Shown: positions 8,467 through 18,001 of the stretch, piece by piece
Numbering within the stretch: position 1 is the stretch's first letter
Layout: every line of letters starts with the position of its first letter
Origin: Mycolicibacterium sp. P1-5
Lineage (GTDB): Bacteria; Actinomycetota; Actinomycetes; Mycobacteriales; Mycobacteriaceae
Direction of reading: 5' to 3'
Length of the DNA stretch: 64,000 nt
Assembly: GCF_008329565.1 (NCBI RefSeq)
Contig: NZ_NPKT01000017.1
Span: forward strand, 62,001-126,000
Made by a program: the position numbers and the translations under genes
Notes under the pieces: generated by a model
Databases searched by the model: none
The model's input: only the letters and a program-made list of their open reading frames with translations
Told to the model about the DNA's origin: nothing

Positions 8467-9102
8467 GTGGCAGCACCGGAGAAGGAGCCCCGCCCGCCGC
8501 GCGCCCGGATGACCGGCACCGAACGCCGGCGCCAACTCATCGACGTGGCTCGCACCCTGTTTGCCGAGCGCGGTTACGAGGGCACCTCGATCGAGGAGAT
8601 CGCCCAGCGCGCCAATGTCTCCAAGCCGGTCGTCTACGAGCATTTCGGCGGCAAAGAAGGCCTGTACGCGGTGGTCGTCGACCGCGAGATGTCGGCCCTG
8701 CTCGATGGCATCACGTCGTCGCTGACCAACAACCGCTCGCGGGTGCGGGTCGAGCGGGTGGCGCTGGCCCTGCTCACCTACGTCGAGGAACGCACCGACG
8801 GATTCCGCATCCTGATTCGCGACTCACCAGCGGCGATCAGCACCGGTACCTACTCCAGCCTGCTCAACGACGCGGTCGGCCAGGTGTCCTCGATCTTGGC
8901 CGGTGACTTCGCCCGCCGTGGGCTGGACCCCGTGCTCGCCCCGCTGTACGCACAGGCCCTGGTCGGTTCGGTGTCGATGACTGCGCAGTGGTGGCTCGAC
9001 ACCCGCGAGCCGAAGAAAGAGGTAGTGGCCGCTCACCTGGTGAACCTGATGTGGAACGGGCTGACCCATTTGGAAGCCGATCCGCAGTTGGAGGGTGAGT
9101 GA
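8467..9102 (+). CDS. TetR-family transcriptional regulator (Rv1019-like)
   Basis: The 211-residue protein has an N-terminal TetR helix-turn-helix (about residues 15-62) with RTLFAERGYEGTSIEEIAQR and NVSKPVVYEHFGGKEGLYAVV, where the YEHFGGKEGLY turn is diagnostic. A helical ligand and dimer domain follows. Start is GTG at 8467, behind GGGAAAGGGGAAGC. By position, between tRNA-Gln and mfd, it corresponds to Rv1019. A GAF-domain gene follows 72 bases later in the same direction and is a possible co-regulated partner; the ligand is unknown. Confidence 0.93.
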   Translation: MAAPEKEPRPPRARMTGTERRRQLIDVARTLFAERGYEGTSIEEIAQRANVSKPVVYEHFGGKEGLYAVVVDREMSALLDGITSSLTNNRSRVRVERVALALLTYVEERTDGFRILIRDSPAAISTGTYSSLLNDAVGQVSSILAGDFARRGLDPVLAPLYAQALVGSVSMTAQWWLDTREPKKEVVAAHLVNLMWNGLTHLEADPQLEGE

Positions 9103-9174
9103 CCGAGCCGCCTGCGATAATCGACGCACACGTCGCATAAAGCTGTCGGGGGCTGGCAGGAGGGGGTCGACGCG

Positions 9175-9678
9175 ATGGTCGACACACGGGAGCACCAGGT
9201 CGAGGCTCAACTCAGCGATGCCGAGCGGCTCGAGGACGTCCAGCAGGTGGTCAAGGTCGCGGCCCGGCGGATCGCCGGTGCACACGGCGCCACGTTCGTG
9301 CTCCTCGACAAGGACATGTGCTACTACGCGGACGAGGACTCGATGAGTCCGCTGTGGAAGGGCCAGCGTTTCCCTGTCAGCGATTGCATCAGCGGATGGG
9401 CGATGATCCACCGCACGTCAGTGGCGATCGGAGACATCCGCCGAGATGAGCGCATCCCGCAGGAGGCATACCGGCCGACGTTTGTCCGCAGCCTGGTCAT
9501 GACCCCGATGCTGGGGCCCGACCCGGTGGGGGCGATCGGTGTCTATTGGGCCCACCCGGGCCAGCCGGATCCGGCCGTGATCGAAGCGCTGAAGGTTCTG
9601 GCCGAGCTGGCGGTGACGGCGCTGCAGCGGTTTCCCGACGGCATCGCCGACCCGGGCTTCACGGTCGCCGGCCGCTGA
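9175..9678 (+). CDS. Small stand-alone GAF-domain protein
   Basis: A 167-residue protein made almost entirely of one GAF domain (about residues 18-150): VKVAARRIAGAHGATFVLLD, then FPVSDCISGWAMIHRTSVAIGDIRRDERIP and an RSLVMTPML strand with GAIGVYW. This arrangement resembles GAF sensor modules of bacterial histidine kinases and phytochrome-like proteins, but no kinase or output domain is attached. A strong AGGAGGGGG ribosome site precedes the ATG. A Cys in the SDCISGW loop and another in MCYYAD could serve as redox or ligand contacts. It lies between the TetR gene and mfd, a place where M. tuberculosis, as I remember it, has no gene. Confidence 0.85.
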   Translation: MVDTREHQVEAQLSDAERLEDVQQVVKVAARRIAGAHGATFVLLDKDMCYYADEDSMSPLWKGQRFPVSDCISGWAMIHRTSVAIGDIRRDERIPQEAYRPTFVRSLVMTPMLGPDPVGAIGVYWAHPGQPDPAVIEALKVLAELAVTALQRFPDGIADPGFTVAGR

Positions 9679-9742
9679 CGCGACCTGCGTCACAGCGCGC
9701 GAGCGAATCGCGGCCCGCCGCAACGCCTTCGGTGGTGCCGCC

Positions 9743-9748
9743 TAGAAT
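9743..9748 (+). promoter_or_regulatory. -10 element giving a probably leaderless mfd mRNA
   Basis: TAGAAT matches the mycobacterial -10 consensus TANNNT. It ends ten bases before the mfd ATG at 9758, so transcription should begin at or within two or three bases of the start codon. No ribosome binding site is present in between. Leaderless starts are common in mycobacteria. Confidence 0.5.
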
Positions 9749-9757
9749 GGGCTCATC

Positions 9758-12700
9758 ATGACCGCACCGGGGCAGGAGTATGTTCACACCCCGATCGCGG
9801 GGCTGGTGGACTTGGCGCTGACGGCGCCGCAATTCGTCGAACTCGCGCAGCGTGCCGCCGAGCGTCCCGAAGAACTGGCACTGGTCGGGCCGGCCAGCGC
9901 GCAGTTGTACGCCGCCTGCGCTGTTGCCCGTAAGGGGCCGCTGCTGGTGGTGACCGCGACGGGTCGTGATGCCGACGATCTCACCGCCGAGTTGCGGGGC
10001 GTGTTCGGCGAGTCGGCGGCGTTGTTCCCGTCCTGGGAGACCCTGCCGCACGAGCGGCTCTCGCCCGGGGTGGACACCGTGGGTGCGCGGATGATGCTGC
10101 TGCGGCGGCTGGCCCACCCAGACGACGAGCGGTTGGGCCCGCCGCTGTGCGTGGTGGTGACCACCGTCCGTTCGCTGCTGCAGCCGATGGCCCCCGACGT
10201 CGGCACCGTCGAACCGGTGACACTCACACCGGGAGCCGAGTTCGACTTCGACCAACTGATCGCGCGGCTGGTCGAGCTGGCCTACACCCGCGTCGACATG
10301 GTCGGCAAGCGCGGTGAATTCGCCGTCCGCGGTGGCATTTTGGACCTTTTCCCGCCGACGGCCGAGCATCCGGTCCGGGTGGAGTTCTGGGGCGACGAGG
10401 TCAGCGAGATGCGGATGTTCTCTGTGGCCGATCAGCGTTCGATTCCGGAGATCGAGGTGGGCAGCGTGGTGGCGGTCCCGTGCCGCGAGCTGCTGCTCAC
10501 CGACGAGGTGCGCGCCCACGCCGCCAAGCTGCTTGCCGACCGGCCGCGCGGCGAGGGCAATCAGATCACTGGCAGCGTCGGCGACATGCTGGCCAAGCTG
10601 GCCGAGGGAATCCCGGTCGACGGGATGGAAGCCCTGCAGCCGGTGCTGCGGCCCGATGACCTGAGCCTGCTCGTCGACCACCTGCCGGAAGGCACCCCGC
10701 TCCTGGTGTGCGACCCGGAGAAGGTGCGCACCCGCGCGGCCGACCTGATCAAGACCGGCCGGGAGTTCCTGGAAGCGTCGTGGTCGGTGGCCGCCATCGG
10801 CGGTGACGCCCCGATCGATGTCGAGGAACTCGGCGGCTCCGGGTTCCGCGCGCTCGACGAGGTCCACGATGCGGCCCGCGCGTCCGGTCACCCGTGGTGG
10901 ACGGTGAGCCAGTTGGCCGCCGAGGACGCCATCGAGCTCGACGTGCGATCCGCACCGTCGGCCCGGGGTCAGCAGAGCAACGTCGACGAAATCTTCGCGA
11001 TGCTGCGGGCGCACGTGCTGACCGGAGGTTTCGCCGCCGTCGTCGCACCGGGAACCGGAACCGCGCACCGCGTCGTCGAGCAGCTCGGCGAGCGTGACAC
11101 CCCTGCCGCGATGCTGGAATCCGGCGATGCACCCAAGGCCGGTGTGGTCGGTGTGCTGAAAGGCCCGCTGCACGACGGCATCGTCGTGCCGGGCGCGAAC
11201 CTGGTGGTGATCACCGAAACCGACCTGACCGGCAACCGGGTGACCGCGACCGATGGCAAGCGGCTGGCCGCCAAGCGTCGCAACACCGTTGACCCGTTGG
11301 CGCTCACCGCCGGTGACCTGGTGGTACACGACCAGCACGGCATCGGCCGGTTCATCGAGATGGTCGAGCGCACCGTCGGCGGCGCGCGACGCGAGTACCT
11401 GGTCCTGGAATACGCCTCGAGCAAGCGGGGGCAGTCGGCCGACAAGCTCTTTGTGCCGATGGACTCCCTCGATCAGCTGTCCCGCTACGTCGGCGGCCAG
11501 GAACCCAGTTTGAGCCGGCTCGGCGGCAGTGACTGGACCAACACAAAGACCAAGGCGCGCAAGGCTGTTCGCGAGATCGCCAGTGAGCTGGTGGCGCTCT
11601 ACGCCAAGCGGCAGGCCGCGCCGGGCCACGCCTTCGGCCCGGACACCCCGTGGCAGGCCGAGATGGAGGATGCGTTCGGTTTCACCGAGACCATCGACCA
11701 GCTGACCGCCATCCAGGAAGTGAAGAACGACATGGAGAAACCGGTCCCGATGGACCGGGTGATCTGTGGCGACGTGGGCTACGGCAAGACCGAGATCGCG
11801 GTGCGCGCGGCGTTCAAGGCGGTCCAGGACGGTAAGCAGGTCGCCGTGCTGGTGCCCACCACGCTGCTGGCCGATCAGCATCTGCAGACATTCACCGCGC
11901 GGATGGCCGGCTTCCCGGTGACCGTGAAGGGCCTGTCGCGCTTCACCGATCCGGCCGAGTCGCGCGCGGTCATCGAGGGCATGGCCGATGGCAGTGTCGA
12001 CATCGTGATCGGCACGCACCGGCTGCTGCAGACCGGTGTGCGCTGGAAAGACCTCGGCCTCGTGGTGGTTGACGAGGAACAGCGTTTCGGCGTGGAGCAC
12101 AAGGAACACATCAAGAGCCTGCGCACCCACGTCGACGTGCTGACGATGAGCGCCACCCCGATTCCTCGCACGCTCGAGATGAGTTTGGCCGGTATCCGGG
12201 AGATGTCGACGATCCTCACCCCGCCCGAAGAGCGCTACCCCGTGCTGACCTACGTCGGCGGCCATGACGACAAGCAAATCGGTGCCGCGTTGCGTCGCGA
12301 ATTGCTACGCGACGGGCAGGCGTTCTACATCCACAACCGGGTCAGCAGCATCGACACCGCGGCCGCCCGGGTGCGGCAGCTGGTACCCGAGGCGCGGGTC
12401 GTTGTGGCGCACGGCCAAATGCCCGAAGAGCAGTTGGAGCGCACGGTCGAAGGCTTCTGGAACCGGGAGTACGACATCCTGGTCTGCACCACGATCGTCG
12501 AGACCGGGCTGGACATCTCGAACGCCAACACTTTGATCGTCGAACGGGCCGACACCTTCGGCCTGTCGCAGCTGCATCAGCTGCGCGGCCGGGTAGGCCG
12601 CAGCCGCGAGCGCGGCTACGCCTACTTCCTCTACCCGAAGGAGATGCCGCTCACCGAGACCGCCTACGACCGGCTGGCCACCATCGCGCAGAACAACGAG

Positions 12701-13420
12701 CTGGGCGCCGGAATGGCTGTTGCGTTGAAGGACTTGGAGATTCGCGGCGCGGGCAACGTGCTGGGCGCCGAGCAGTCCGGCCATGTCGCCGGCGTCGGCT
12801 TCGACTTGTACGTCCGGCTGGTGGGCGAAGCCGTCGAGGCGTATCGGGCCGCGGCCGACGGCAAGACGGTGACCACCGCCGAGGAGCCCAAGGATGTACG
12901 CATCGACCTGCCCGTCGACGCCAATCTGCCGCCGGAGTACATCGGCAGTGACCGGTTGCGCCTGGAGGCCTACCGCCGGCTGGCGGCCGCCGCCGACGAT
13001 GCCGGTATCCGTTCGGTGGTGGAGGAGCTGACCGACCGCTATGGGCCGCTGCCCGAGCCCGCGCAGCGACTGCTCGCGATGGCGCGGCTGCGGCTGGTGT
13101 GCCGTAACTACGGTGTGACGGAGGTGACGGCCACCGGAAGTGGTGCTGCCACAACGATTCGCGTCTCACCGCTGACACTGCCCGATTCCGCGCAACTGCG
13201 GCTGAAGCGGGTCTATCCCGGCGCGAACTACCGTGCGACGACCTCGACGGTGACGGTGCCGATCCCGCGGTCGGGCAGCGGTGTCGGGGCCCCCCGGATC
13301 CGGGACCTGGAACTGGTGCAGATGGTGGCCGATCTCCTTCGTGCACTTGACGGACAACCGCAGGGCGAGCTTGATATAACGACGTTCACACCGGCCGGCG
13401 CGGCGAAGGGAGAGCGGTGA
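9758..13420 (+). CDS. mfd: Transcription-repair coupling factor Mfd
   Basis: A 1220-residue DNA translocase that removes RNA polymerase stalled at lesions and recruits UvrA. The N-terminal UvrB-like region (PSWETLPHERLSPG near 85) comes first. The RNA-polymerase-interaction domain is near 495-580 (LTAGDLVVHDQHGIGRF). The RecG-like motor has Walker A GDVGYGKTE near 670, DEEQRFGVEHKE, TMSATPIPRTLEMSL, and motif VI with LHQLRGRVGRSRERGYAY. The C-terminal TRCF domain follows (LPPEYIGSDRLRLEAYRRL). All motor motifs are intact. The start is an ATG next to a leaderless-type -10. The stop overlaps the mazG start. Confidence 0.98.
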   Translation: MTAPGQEYVHTPIAGLVDLALTAPQFVELAQRAAERPEELALVGPASAQLYAACAVARKGPLLVVTATGRDADDLTAELRGVFGESAALFPSWETLPHERLSPGVDTVGARMMLLRRLAHPDDERLGPPLCVVVTTVRSLLQPMAPDVGTVEPVTLTPGAEFDFDQLIARLVELAYTRVDMVGKRGEFAVRGGILDLFPPTAEHPVRVEFWGDEVSEMRMFSVADQRSIPEIEVGSVVAVPCRELLLTDEVRAHAAKLLADRPRGEGNQITGSVGDMLAKLAEGIPVDGMEALQPVLRPDDLSLLVDHLPEGTPLLVCDPEKVRTRAADLIKTGREFLEASWSVAAIGGDAPIDVEELGGSGFRALDEVHDAARASGHPWWTVSQLAAEDAIELDVRSAPSARGQQSNVDEIFAMLRAHVLTGGFAAVVAPGTGTAHRVVEQLGERDTPAAMLESGDAPKAGVVGVLKGPLHDGIVVPGANLVVITETDLTGNRVTATDGKRLAAKRRNTVDPLALTAGDLVVHDQHGIGRFIEMVERTVGGARREYLVLEYASSKRGQSADKLFVPMDSLDQLSRYVGGQEPSLSRLGGSDWTNTKTKARKAVREIASELVALYAKRQAAPGHAFGPDTPWQAEMEDAFGFTETIDQLTAIQEVKNDMEKPVPMDRVICGDVGYGKTEIAVRAAFKAVQDGKQVAVLVPTTLLADQHLQTFTARMAGFPVTVKGLSRFTDPAESRAVIEGMADGSVDIVIGTHRLLQTGVRWKDLGLVVVDEEQRFGVEHKEHIKSLRTHVDVLTMSATPIPRTLEMSLAGIREMSTILTPPEERYPVLTYVGGHDDKQIGAALRRELLRDGQAFYIHNRVSSIDTAAARVRQLVPEARVVVAHGQMPEEQLERTVEGFWNREYDILVCTTIVETGLDISNANTLIVERADTFGLSQLHQLRGRVGRSRERGYAYFLYPKEMPLTETAYDRLATIAQNNELGAGMAVALKDLEIRGAGNVLGAEQSGHVAGVGFDLYVRLVGEAVEAYRAAADGKTVTTAEEPKDVRIDLPVDANLPPEYIGSDRLRLEAYRRLAAAADDAGIRSVVEELTDRYGPLPEPAQRLLAMARLRLVCRNYGVTEVTATGSGAATTIRVSPLTLPDSAQLRLKRVYPGANYRATTSTVTVPIPRSGSGVGAPRIRDLELVQMVADLLRALDGQPQGELDITTFTPAGAAKGER

Positions 13421-14544
13421 TGACCGTCATCCTGGTCGATCCGCGTCGCCCGTCGCTGGTGCCCGTGGAGGCGGTCGAACTGCTCGGCGGCGACGTGCAG
13501 TACACCGAGGAGCTGCCGATCAAGGTGCCGTGGTCGCTGCCGGCGGGACGGCCGGTGTTCACCGGTGAAGACGCTGCGGTCCTGCTGTCCTCGGATCGGC
13601 AGCACCCCGAGGTGCAGGCTCGGCTGGCAGCGGGGGAGCGGCTGATCGCAGCGCCCGAGCCGCAAGCCGGCGAGCGACTGGTCGACGCCGTGGCAATCAT
13701 GGACAAGCTACGCACGACGGGTCCCTGGGAGAGCGAACAGACCCACGACTCGCTGCGGCGCTACCTACTCGAGGAGACCTACGAACTGTTCGATGCGGTC
13801 CGTAGCGGGGATCTGAACGAGCTGCGTGACGAACTCGGAGATGTGTTGCTGCAGGTGCTTTTTCACGCGCGGATCGCTGAGGAAGCCTTGCATCATGCGT
13901 TCACGATCGACGACGTGGCCGACGCGCTGGTACGCAAGCTCGGCAACCGGGTACCCGCGGTGCTGGCCGGCGAGACGATCTCCCTGGAAGACCAGCTGGC
14001 GCAGTGGGAGCAGCGCAAGTCACTCGAGAAGAGTCAACGGGTGTCCTGCGTAGACGACGTGCCGACCGGGCAACCGGCGCTGGCGTTGGCGCAGAAGGTG
14101 ATTGCCCGGGTGACGACCGCCGGGCTGCCCTTGGAGCTGATCCCGTCATCGATTGTCTCGGTGACCGTCGCGGCCGAGAAAGATGCCGAGAACGAGCTGC
14201 GCACCCACGTCCTGGAGTTCATGGAGACCGTGCGCGCCGTCGAACGCGCGATCGCGGCGAACCGCCGAGACACCGATGCCCCCAGTGAACTGGACGTCGC
14301 CGCCCCGTTGGGCGCGGTCACCGCCGACGAGTGGCGCAGGCATTGGCCGACGCCGGCGGCCGAGGCACTGGAACTACCGCTGGTGCCCCTGCTGGTCTCT
14401 GACGACGACGTGCTCGACGACGTCGACACCGTCCGAGTCGACTCCGAATTGGACCTGCCCGAACTCGCCGATGACGTCGACCTGGCGGAGCCCGATGACG
14501 CGGACGATGAGGCCCATCAACCGAGCAGCGTCGAACCCCAGTAG
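13420..14544 (+). CDS. mazG: MazG-type nucleoside triphosphate pyrophosphohydrolase
   Basis: From ATG 13420 (a GTG one codon earlier also possible), 374 residues. It cleaves non-canonical or oxidised NTPs to NMP and PPi. The N-terminal third is the mycobacterial-type extension, and the MazG domain has the metal-binding pattern EETYELFDAVRSGDLNELRD then ELGDVLLQVLFHARIAEEA. LEDQLAQWEQRKSLEK and a second helical part follow. The C-terminal ~50 residues are strongly acidic (DDDVLDDVDTVRVDSELDLP and further) and longer than I recall for the M. tuberculosis protein. This tail reads partly across the convergent efeB 3' end. ATGA overlap with mfd. Confidence 0.95.
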   Translation: MTVILVDPRRPSLVPVEAVELLGGDVQYTEELPIKVPWSLPAGRPVFTGEDAAVLLSSDRQHPEVQARLAAGERLIAAPEPQAGERLVDAVAIMDKLRTTGPWESEQTHDSLRRYLLEETYELFDAVRSGDLNELRDELGDVLLQVLFHARIAEEALHHAFTIDDVADALVRKLGNRVPAVLAGETISLEDQLAQWEQRKSLEKSQRVSCVDDVPTGQPALALAQKVIARVTTAGLPLELIPSSIVSVTVAAEKDAENELRTHVLEFMETVRAVERAIAANRRDTDAPSELDVAAPLGAVTADEWRRHWPTPAAEALELPLVPLLVSDDDVLDDVDTVRVDSELDLPELADDVDLAEPDDADDEAHQPSSVEPQ

Positions 14545-15827
14545 TCGCCGTCGCGCAGTCCCGGCGGAACTGCGAAGATTCCGCTGCCGGTGTGCGTGAT
14601 GTATTCGTTGAGCAGGTCGCGGCGGGCCAGTTCCATCTGCATCGGGATGAACTGTGTCGCCGGGTTGCGCACGAACGCGATGAAGAACAGTCCGGCGTCG
14701 AGGTGGCCGAATCCGTCCGAACCGTCGGTGAAGTTGTAGCCGCGGCGCAGGATCTGGATCCCGTTGAGGTGCTGCTGGGAAGCCAACCGCACATGGGCGT
14801 CGCGATGGATCAGCGGCTCGTTCTTGTTGTCGACGAGGTCGAAGTCGAGTTCCTCGAACTCCTGCTTGCGCCCATTCGGCGCGCCGCTGCCCTTCTGTCT
14901 GCCGATCACCCGCTCCTGCTCGAGAAGAGTTGTGCGGTCCCAGGATTCGATGCGCATCCGGATCCGGCGGCTGATCAGGTAGCTGCCGCCGGTCATCCAA
15001 TCCGGTCCGTCCCCCTTGGCCGCCCATACCTGCTGGTCGAGGGTATCGGTGTCCTCGGCCTTGATGTTGGCCGTTCCGTCCTTGAATCCGAACAGGTTTC
15101 GCGGGGTGACCTGCTCGCGGGTGGTTGATGAGGTGCGGCCGAAACCGAGCTGCGAGTACCGCACCGCGACCGTGCCGAATCCCACCCGGGCGAGATTGCG
15201 GATCGCGTGGACGGCGACCTGGGGGTCGTTGGCGCAAGCCTGTACGACGATGTCGCCGCCGCAGCGGGCCGGGTCCATGGTCTCGTTGGGGAACTTGGGC
15301 AGGTTCTCCAGCAGCGGCGGCTTTTGGCCCGCGATCCCGAAGCGGTCCCTGCCTTCCTTGAGGAAGAATGACGGCCCGAAGCCGATCGTCAGCGTCAACT
15401 GAGACGGCGCCAAGCCCAGCGCCTCGCCGGTATCGGCAGGGGGCGCATAGGGATTGAGGCCGATCGCCCCGTCGTGGACGGCCTCCTTGCCGGCGGTCAT
15501 CCGCTCGGCCATGCCCGTCCACTCCTTGAGCATGGCGACGACGTCGGCCCGGTTGTCGGTCGTCACGTCGAACGTGGCGAAGTGCATCCGGTCCTGGGCC
15601 GGGGTCACGATCCCGGCCTGGTGCTCGCCGCGGAACGGCACCGGCTTGTCCAGTCCGCTGGTGTCCGTGCCGGCCGCCGCCGCCCGGCCGGCCAGGGCGC
15701 CGGCACCGGCGGCGCCGACCACCGCGGCGGTGACCCCGGCGGCGCCGAAGAGCTTGCGTCGAGACAGGCCGGGTGACGCCGGCCGGGCCTGGGCCGACTG
15801 GTCGTCGTTACCGCGGAGCGATGACAC
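14517..15827 (-). CDS. efeB: EfeB: Tat-exported DyP-type haem peroxidase/deferrochelatase
   Basis: The 436-residue protein has an N-terminal twin-arginine signal (SRRKLFGAAG at about residues 22-31) and hydrophobic stretch, so it is folded before export to the cell envelope. The DyP fold carries GFKDGTANIKAED, the family GxxDG motif with the distal Asp, and HRDAHVRLAS with the proximal haem His. NPATQFIPMQ and the GIFAVPPGL end agree. EfeB oxidises Fe(II), or releases iron from haem, for EfeU. Last gene of the efeU-efeO-efeB operon; its start overlaps the efeO stop by twenty bases. Confidence 0.95.
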   Translation of the reverse strand: MSSLRGNDDQSAQARPASPGLSRRKLFGAAGVTAAVVGAAGAGALAGRAAAAGTDTSGLDKPVPFRGEHQAGIVTPAQDRMHFATFDVTTDNRADVVAMLKEWTGMAERMTAGKEAVHDGAIGLNPYAPPADTGEALGLAPSQLTLTIGFGPSFFLKEGRDRFGIAGQKPPLLENLPKFPNETMDPARCGGDIVVQACANDPQVAVHAIRNLARVGFGTVAVRYSQLGFGRTSSTTREQVTPRNLFGFKDGTANIKAEDTDTLDQQVWAAKGDGPDWMTGGSYLISRRIRMRIESWDRTTLLEQERVIGRQKGSGAPNGRKQEFEELDFDLVDNKNEPLIHRDAHVRLASQQHLNGIQILRRGYNFTDGSDGFGHLDAGLFFIAFVRNPATQFIPMQMELARRDLLNEYITHTGSGIFAVPPGLRDGDYWGSTLLG

Positions 15828-16974
15828 CTTGCACCTGGCTGACGTCCTTGCTCAGCGCGTCGATCGCGCGCGAGAGTTCTTGCCGCTGCGGCTCAGTCAC
15901 GGTGTCGTACGAGACGAACCCGTCGCCCTTGCGGTATTTGGCCAGCAGTGCCTCGACGTCGGCGAAGCCCTTGTCGACGCGCTTACCCAATTCGGCGTTG
16001 CGACTGTCGAGGATCGGACGGATCGACGCCACGGCGGTCTGGCTGCCCTGGACGTTGGCGGTGAAGTCCCACAGGTCGGTGTGGCTGAAGATGTCCTCTT
16101 CGCCGCTGATCTTGCTGGCCGCGATCTCGTCGAGCAGACCCTGTGCGCCACCGGCGATCTGGGTCGAGTCGATGGTCCAGCCCGGCGCCTTCACACCGTC
16201 GTTGAGTTCCTTGATGTCTGCCACCAGCTGGTCGGCGAGCGCGTTGGCGTCGGGCTGCAGGCCGGTGACCCACAGCTGCTTCTCCAGCGCGTGGAAGCCG
16301 GTCCACTTCTGACCCGGCTCCAGGTCGGCTTCCCGACGGTCGATGCGGGGGTCGAGTTCGTTGGGGAACGATTCGGCAACGGGCTCGATGCGCTCGTAGT
16401 AGGTGCGCGCGACCGGGTACTGCGCCTTCGCCGCCGCGACATCACCCTTCTTGATCGCGTCGACGAACAGCTGGGTGGCCGGGATCAGGGCATCGGTCTG
16501 GCTGTCGACGTAGCGCTTGTAGCTATCGCTGGCTTCCTTGAATTCACCCTTGGTGTCGACCGCTACGGCGTTGCCGGTCACCGTGAAGTCGCCGCGGATG
16601 CCGTCGCCGATCATGCCCGGCTTGCACGCTGTCTTGTACGTGCCCGGCTCGGCGAGCTGCACGACCAGCTTGCGCTGCAGCCCGGGGGAGATGTTCTCGA
16701 CCTCACCCATCACCCGCTCGCCCTGGCCGTAGACGTAGAACTCGGTGACCTTGGCACCGTTGTTGGTGATCACGAAGGTGCTCGGTCCGGTGCCGGCCTG
16801 GGTGGCCGACAGCTTGCACCCGGTGTCGGAGGCGTTGACGGTGATCTCGGAGGCCGCCTTGGTGCTCGCATCCGCGGACTTGTTCTCTTTGGCCGTGCAG
16901 GCAGCCAGAGAGACGCCGGCCAGGATGGCCGCGGCAGCGGCAGCGCTGGTCTTGATGCGGTGGGTGAGCGTCAC
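15808..16974 (-). CDS. efeO: EfeO: periplasmic iron-binding lipoprotein of the EfeUOB transporter
   Basis: The 388-residue protein has a signal peptide ending in the lipobox SLAAC at Cys 26. A cupredoxin-like N-terminal domain (about 40-140) contains DTGCKLSATQAGTGPSTFVI and CKPGMIGDGIRGDF. A helical M75 (imelysin-like) domain follows, with the metal motif HALEKQLW (HxxE) in KWTGFHALEK near residue 225. This is the long EfeO layout. It captures ferric or ferrous iron at the membrane face and hands it to EfeU. Stop and start overlap with efeU by four bases show one operon. Confidence 0.95.
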   Translation of the reverse strand: MTLTHRIKTSAAAAAAILAGVSLAACTAKENKSADASTKAASEITVNASDTGCKLSATQAGTGPSTFVITNNGAKVTEFYVYGQGERVMGEVENISPGLQRKLVVQLAEPGTYKTACKPGMIGDGIRGDFTVTGNAVAVDTKGEFKEASDSYKRYVDSQTDALIPATQLFVDAIKKGDVAAAKAQYPVARTYYERIEPVAESFPNELDPRIDRREADLEPGQKWTGFHALEKQLWVTGLQPDANALADQLVADIKELNDGVKAPGWTIDSTQIAGGAQGLLDEIAASKISGEEDIFSHTDLWDFTANVQGSQTAVASIRPILDSRNAELGKRVDKGFADVEALLAKYRKGDGFVSYDTVTEPQRQELSRAIDALSKDVSQVQGVIAPR

Positions 16975-17966
16975 TTATGGGACCTTTCGGGAAGGGGGAA
17001 GTGCTCCGGTTCGTCGGAGGCATTGTCGTCGTGGTGAGAACTGTTGATGCCAGCGGAGACGTCGGTGGCCGGAGCCGGCCTGCGCGCGGGGCGGGTGGGG
17101 CGCAGGAACAGCGCGAGCACGATGACGATGTAGGCCAGCCAGCAGATCAGCTGCAGCACCGTCGGGGTGGGGGTGACATTGAAGACGCCCTGGACGATTT
17201 CGCCGTACCAGGCAGACCAGTTGAACGCGGCGCTGATGTCGAAGGCCTTGTTGCCGAGTCCGGGCACCCAGCCCACGGTCTGCAGAGCCCCGACGCCGTA
17301 GGACAGGACGCCCGCCGCCACAAGGATCAGGAACACGCCGGTGTAGGAGAAGAATTTGGCCAGGTTGATCCGGACGGCGCCGGCGTACATGCCCCAGGCG
17401 ATCGCGGCGGCCACCAGCACACCGATGAACAGACCCAGCAGCGGCCACGCGGTCTCGGCCTCGGCGTAGCCCACCATGAACAGCGCCGTCTCGAAGCCCT
17501 CGCGGCCCACCGCCAGAAAAGACAGGGAGAACACCGCAAGCGCACCTGTTTCGAGCGCCTTCGTCATTCCTGCCCGCAGTTCACCGGACATGCTGGCCGA
17601 CGCCTTGCGCATCCACAGCACCATCGAGGTGACGATCACGACGGCCACCAGGGACGCCACTCCGGCGATGGCCTCGGCTGCCAGGTTGTCGACCGTGTAC
17701 GCGCTGTACTGGATCGTGACGAACACGCCCACTGTCATCAGGACGGCCGCGCCGACACCGAGCCACACCCACTTCAGGGCGTCACGACGATCGGATTTCA
17801 CCAGGAACGCGGTCAGGACCATGACGATGATCCCGGCCTCCAGACCTTCGCGCACGCCGATCAGCCCGCTGCCGAAGAGTTGCGCGCCGACATTCGGGGC
17901 GGCAGCGCTGACTGTGGTGTGGATGCCCCTCGAGAGGTCCATTGCGATAGCCGCCAGGTCGGTCAT
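16971..17966 (-). CDS. efeU: EfeU: FTR1-family iron permease
   Basis: The 331-residue membrane protein has about seven spans. Two REGLE-type motifs, REGLEAGIIV near residue 38 and GREGFETALF near residue 157, are the acidic iron-binding sites of FTR1/EfeU. The C-terminal tail is hydrophilic with Pro/Arg and His-Asp stretches. It is first gene of the operon and sits just downstream of an IdeR-like box, implying induction in iron starvation. In the M. tuberculosis order as I recall it mazG and lpqU are neighbours; the three-gene iron operon interrupts that pair here. Confidence 0.95.
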   Translation of the reverse strand: MTDLAAIAMDLSRGIHTTVSAAAPNVGAQLFGSGLIGVREGLEAGIIVMVLTAFLVKSDRRDALKWVWLGVGAAVLMTVGVFVTIQYSAYTVDNLAAEAIAGVASLVAVVIVTSMVLWMRKASASMSGELRAGMTKALETGALAVFSLSFLAVGREGFETALFMVGYAEAETAWPLLGLFIGVLVAAAIAWGMYAGAVRINLAKFFSYTGVFLILVAAGVLSYGVGALQTVGWVPGLGNKAFDISAAFNWSAWYGEIVQGVFNVTPTPTVLQLICWLAYIVIVLALFLRPTRPARRPAPATDVSAGINSSHHDDNASDEPEHFPLPERSHK

Positions 17967-18001
17967 CGGCGAGTCCTAACTAACTGCATTTCCTTGCCTG
18001 C

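Noticed and set aside
9659..12277. 872-codon open frame on the minus strand opposite mfd
   Set aside because: Mirror frame of a high-G+C gene; its sequence is His/Arg/Gly-rich without domains, while the plus strand encodes a full Mfd.
15454..17037. 527-codon plus-strand frame across efeB and efeO
   Set aside because: Antisense shadow; the minus strand holds two recognisable proteins with overlapping start and stop.
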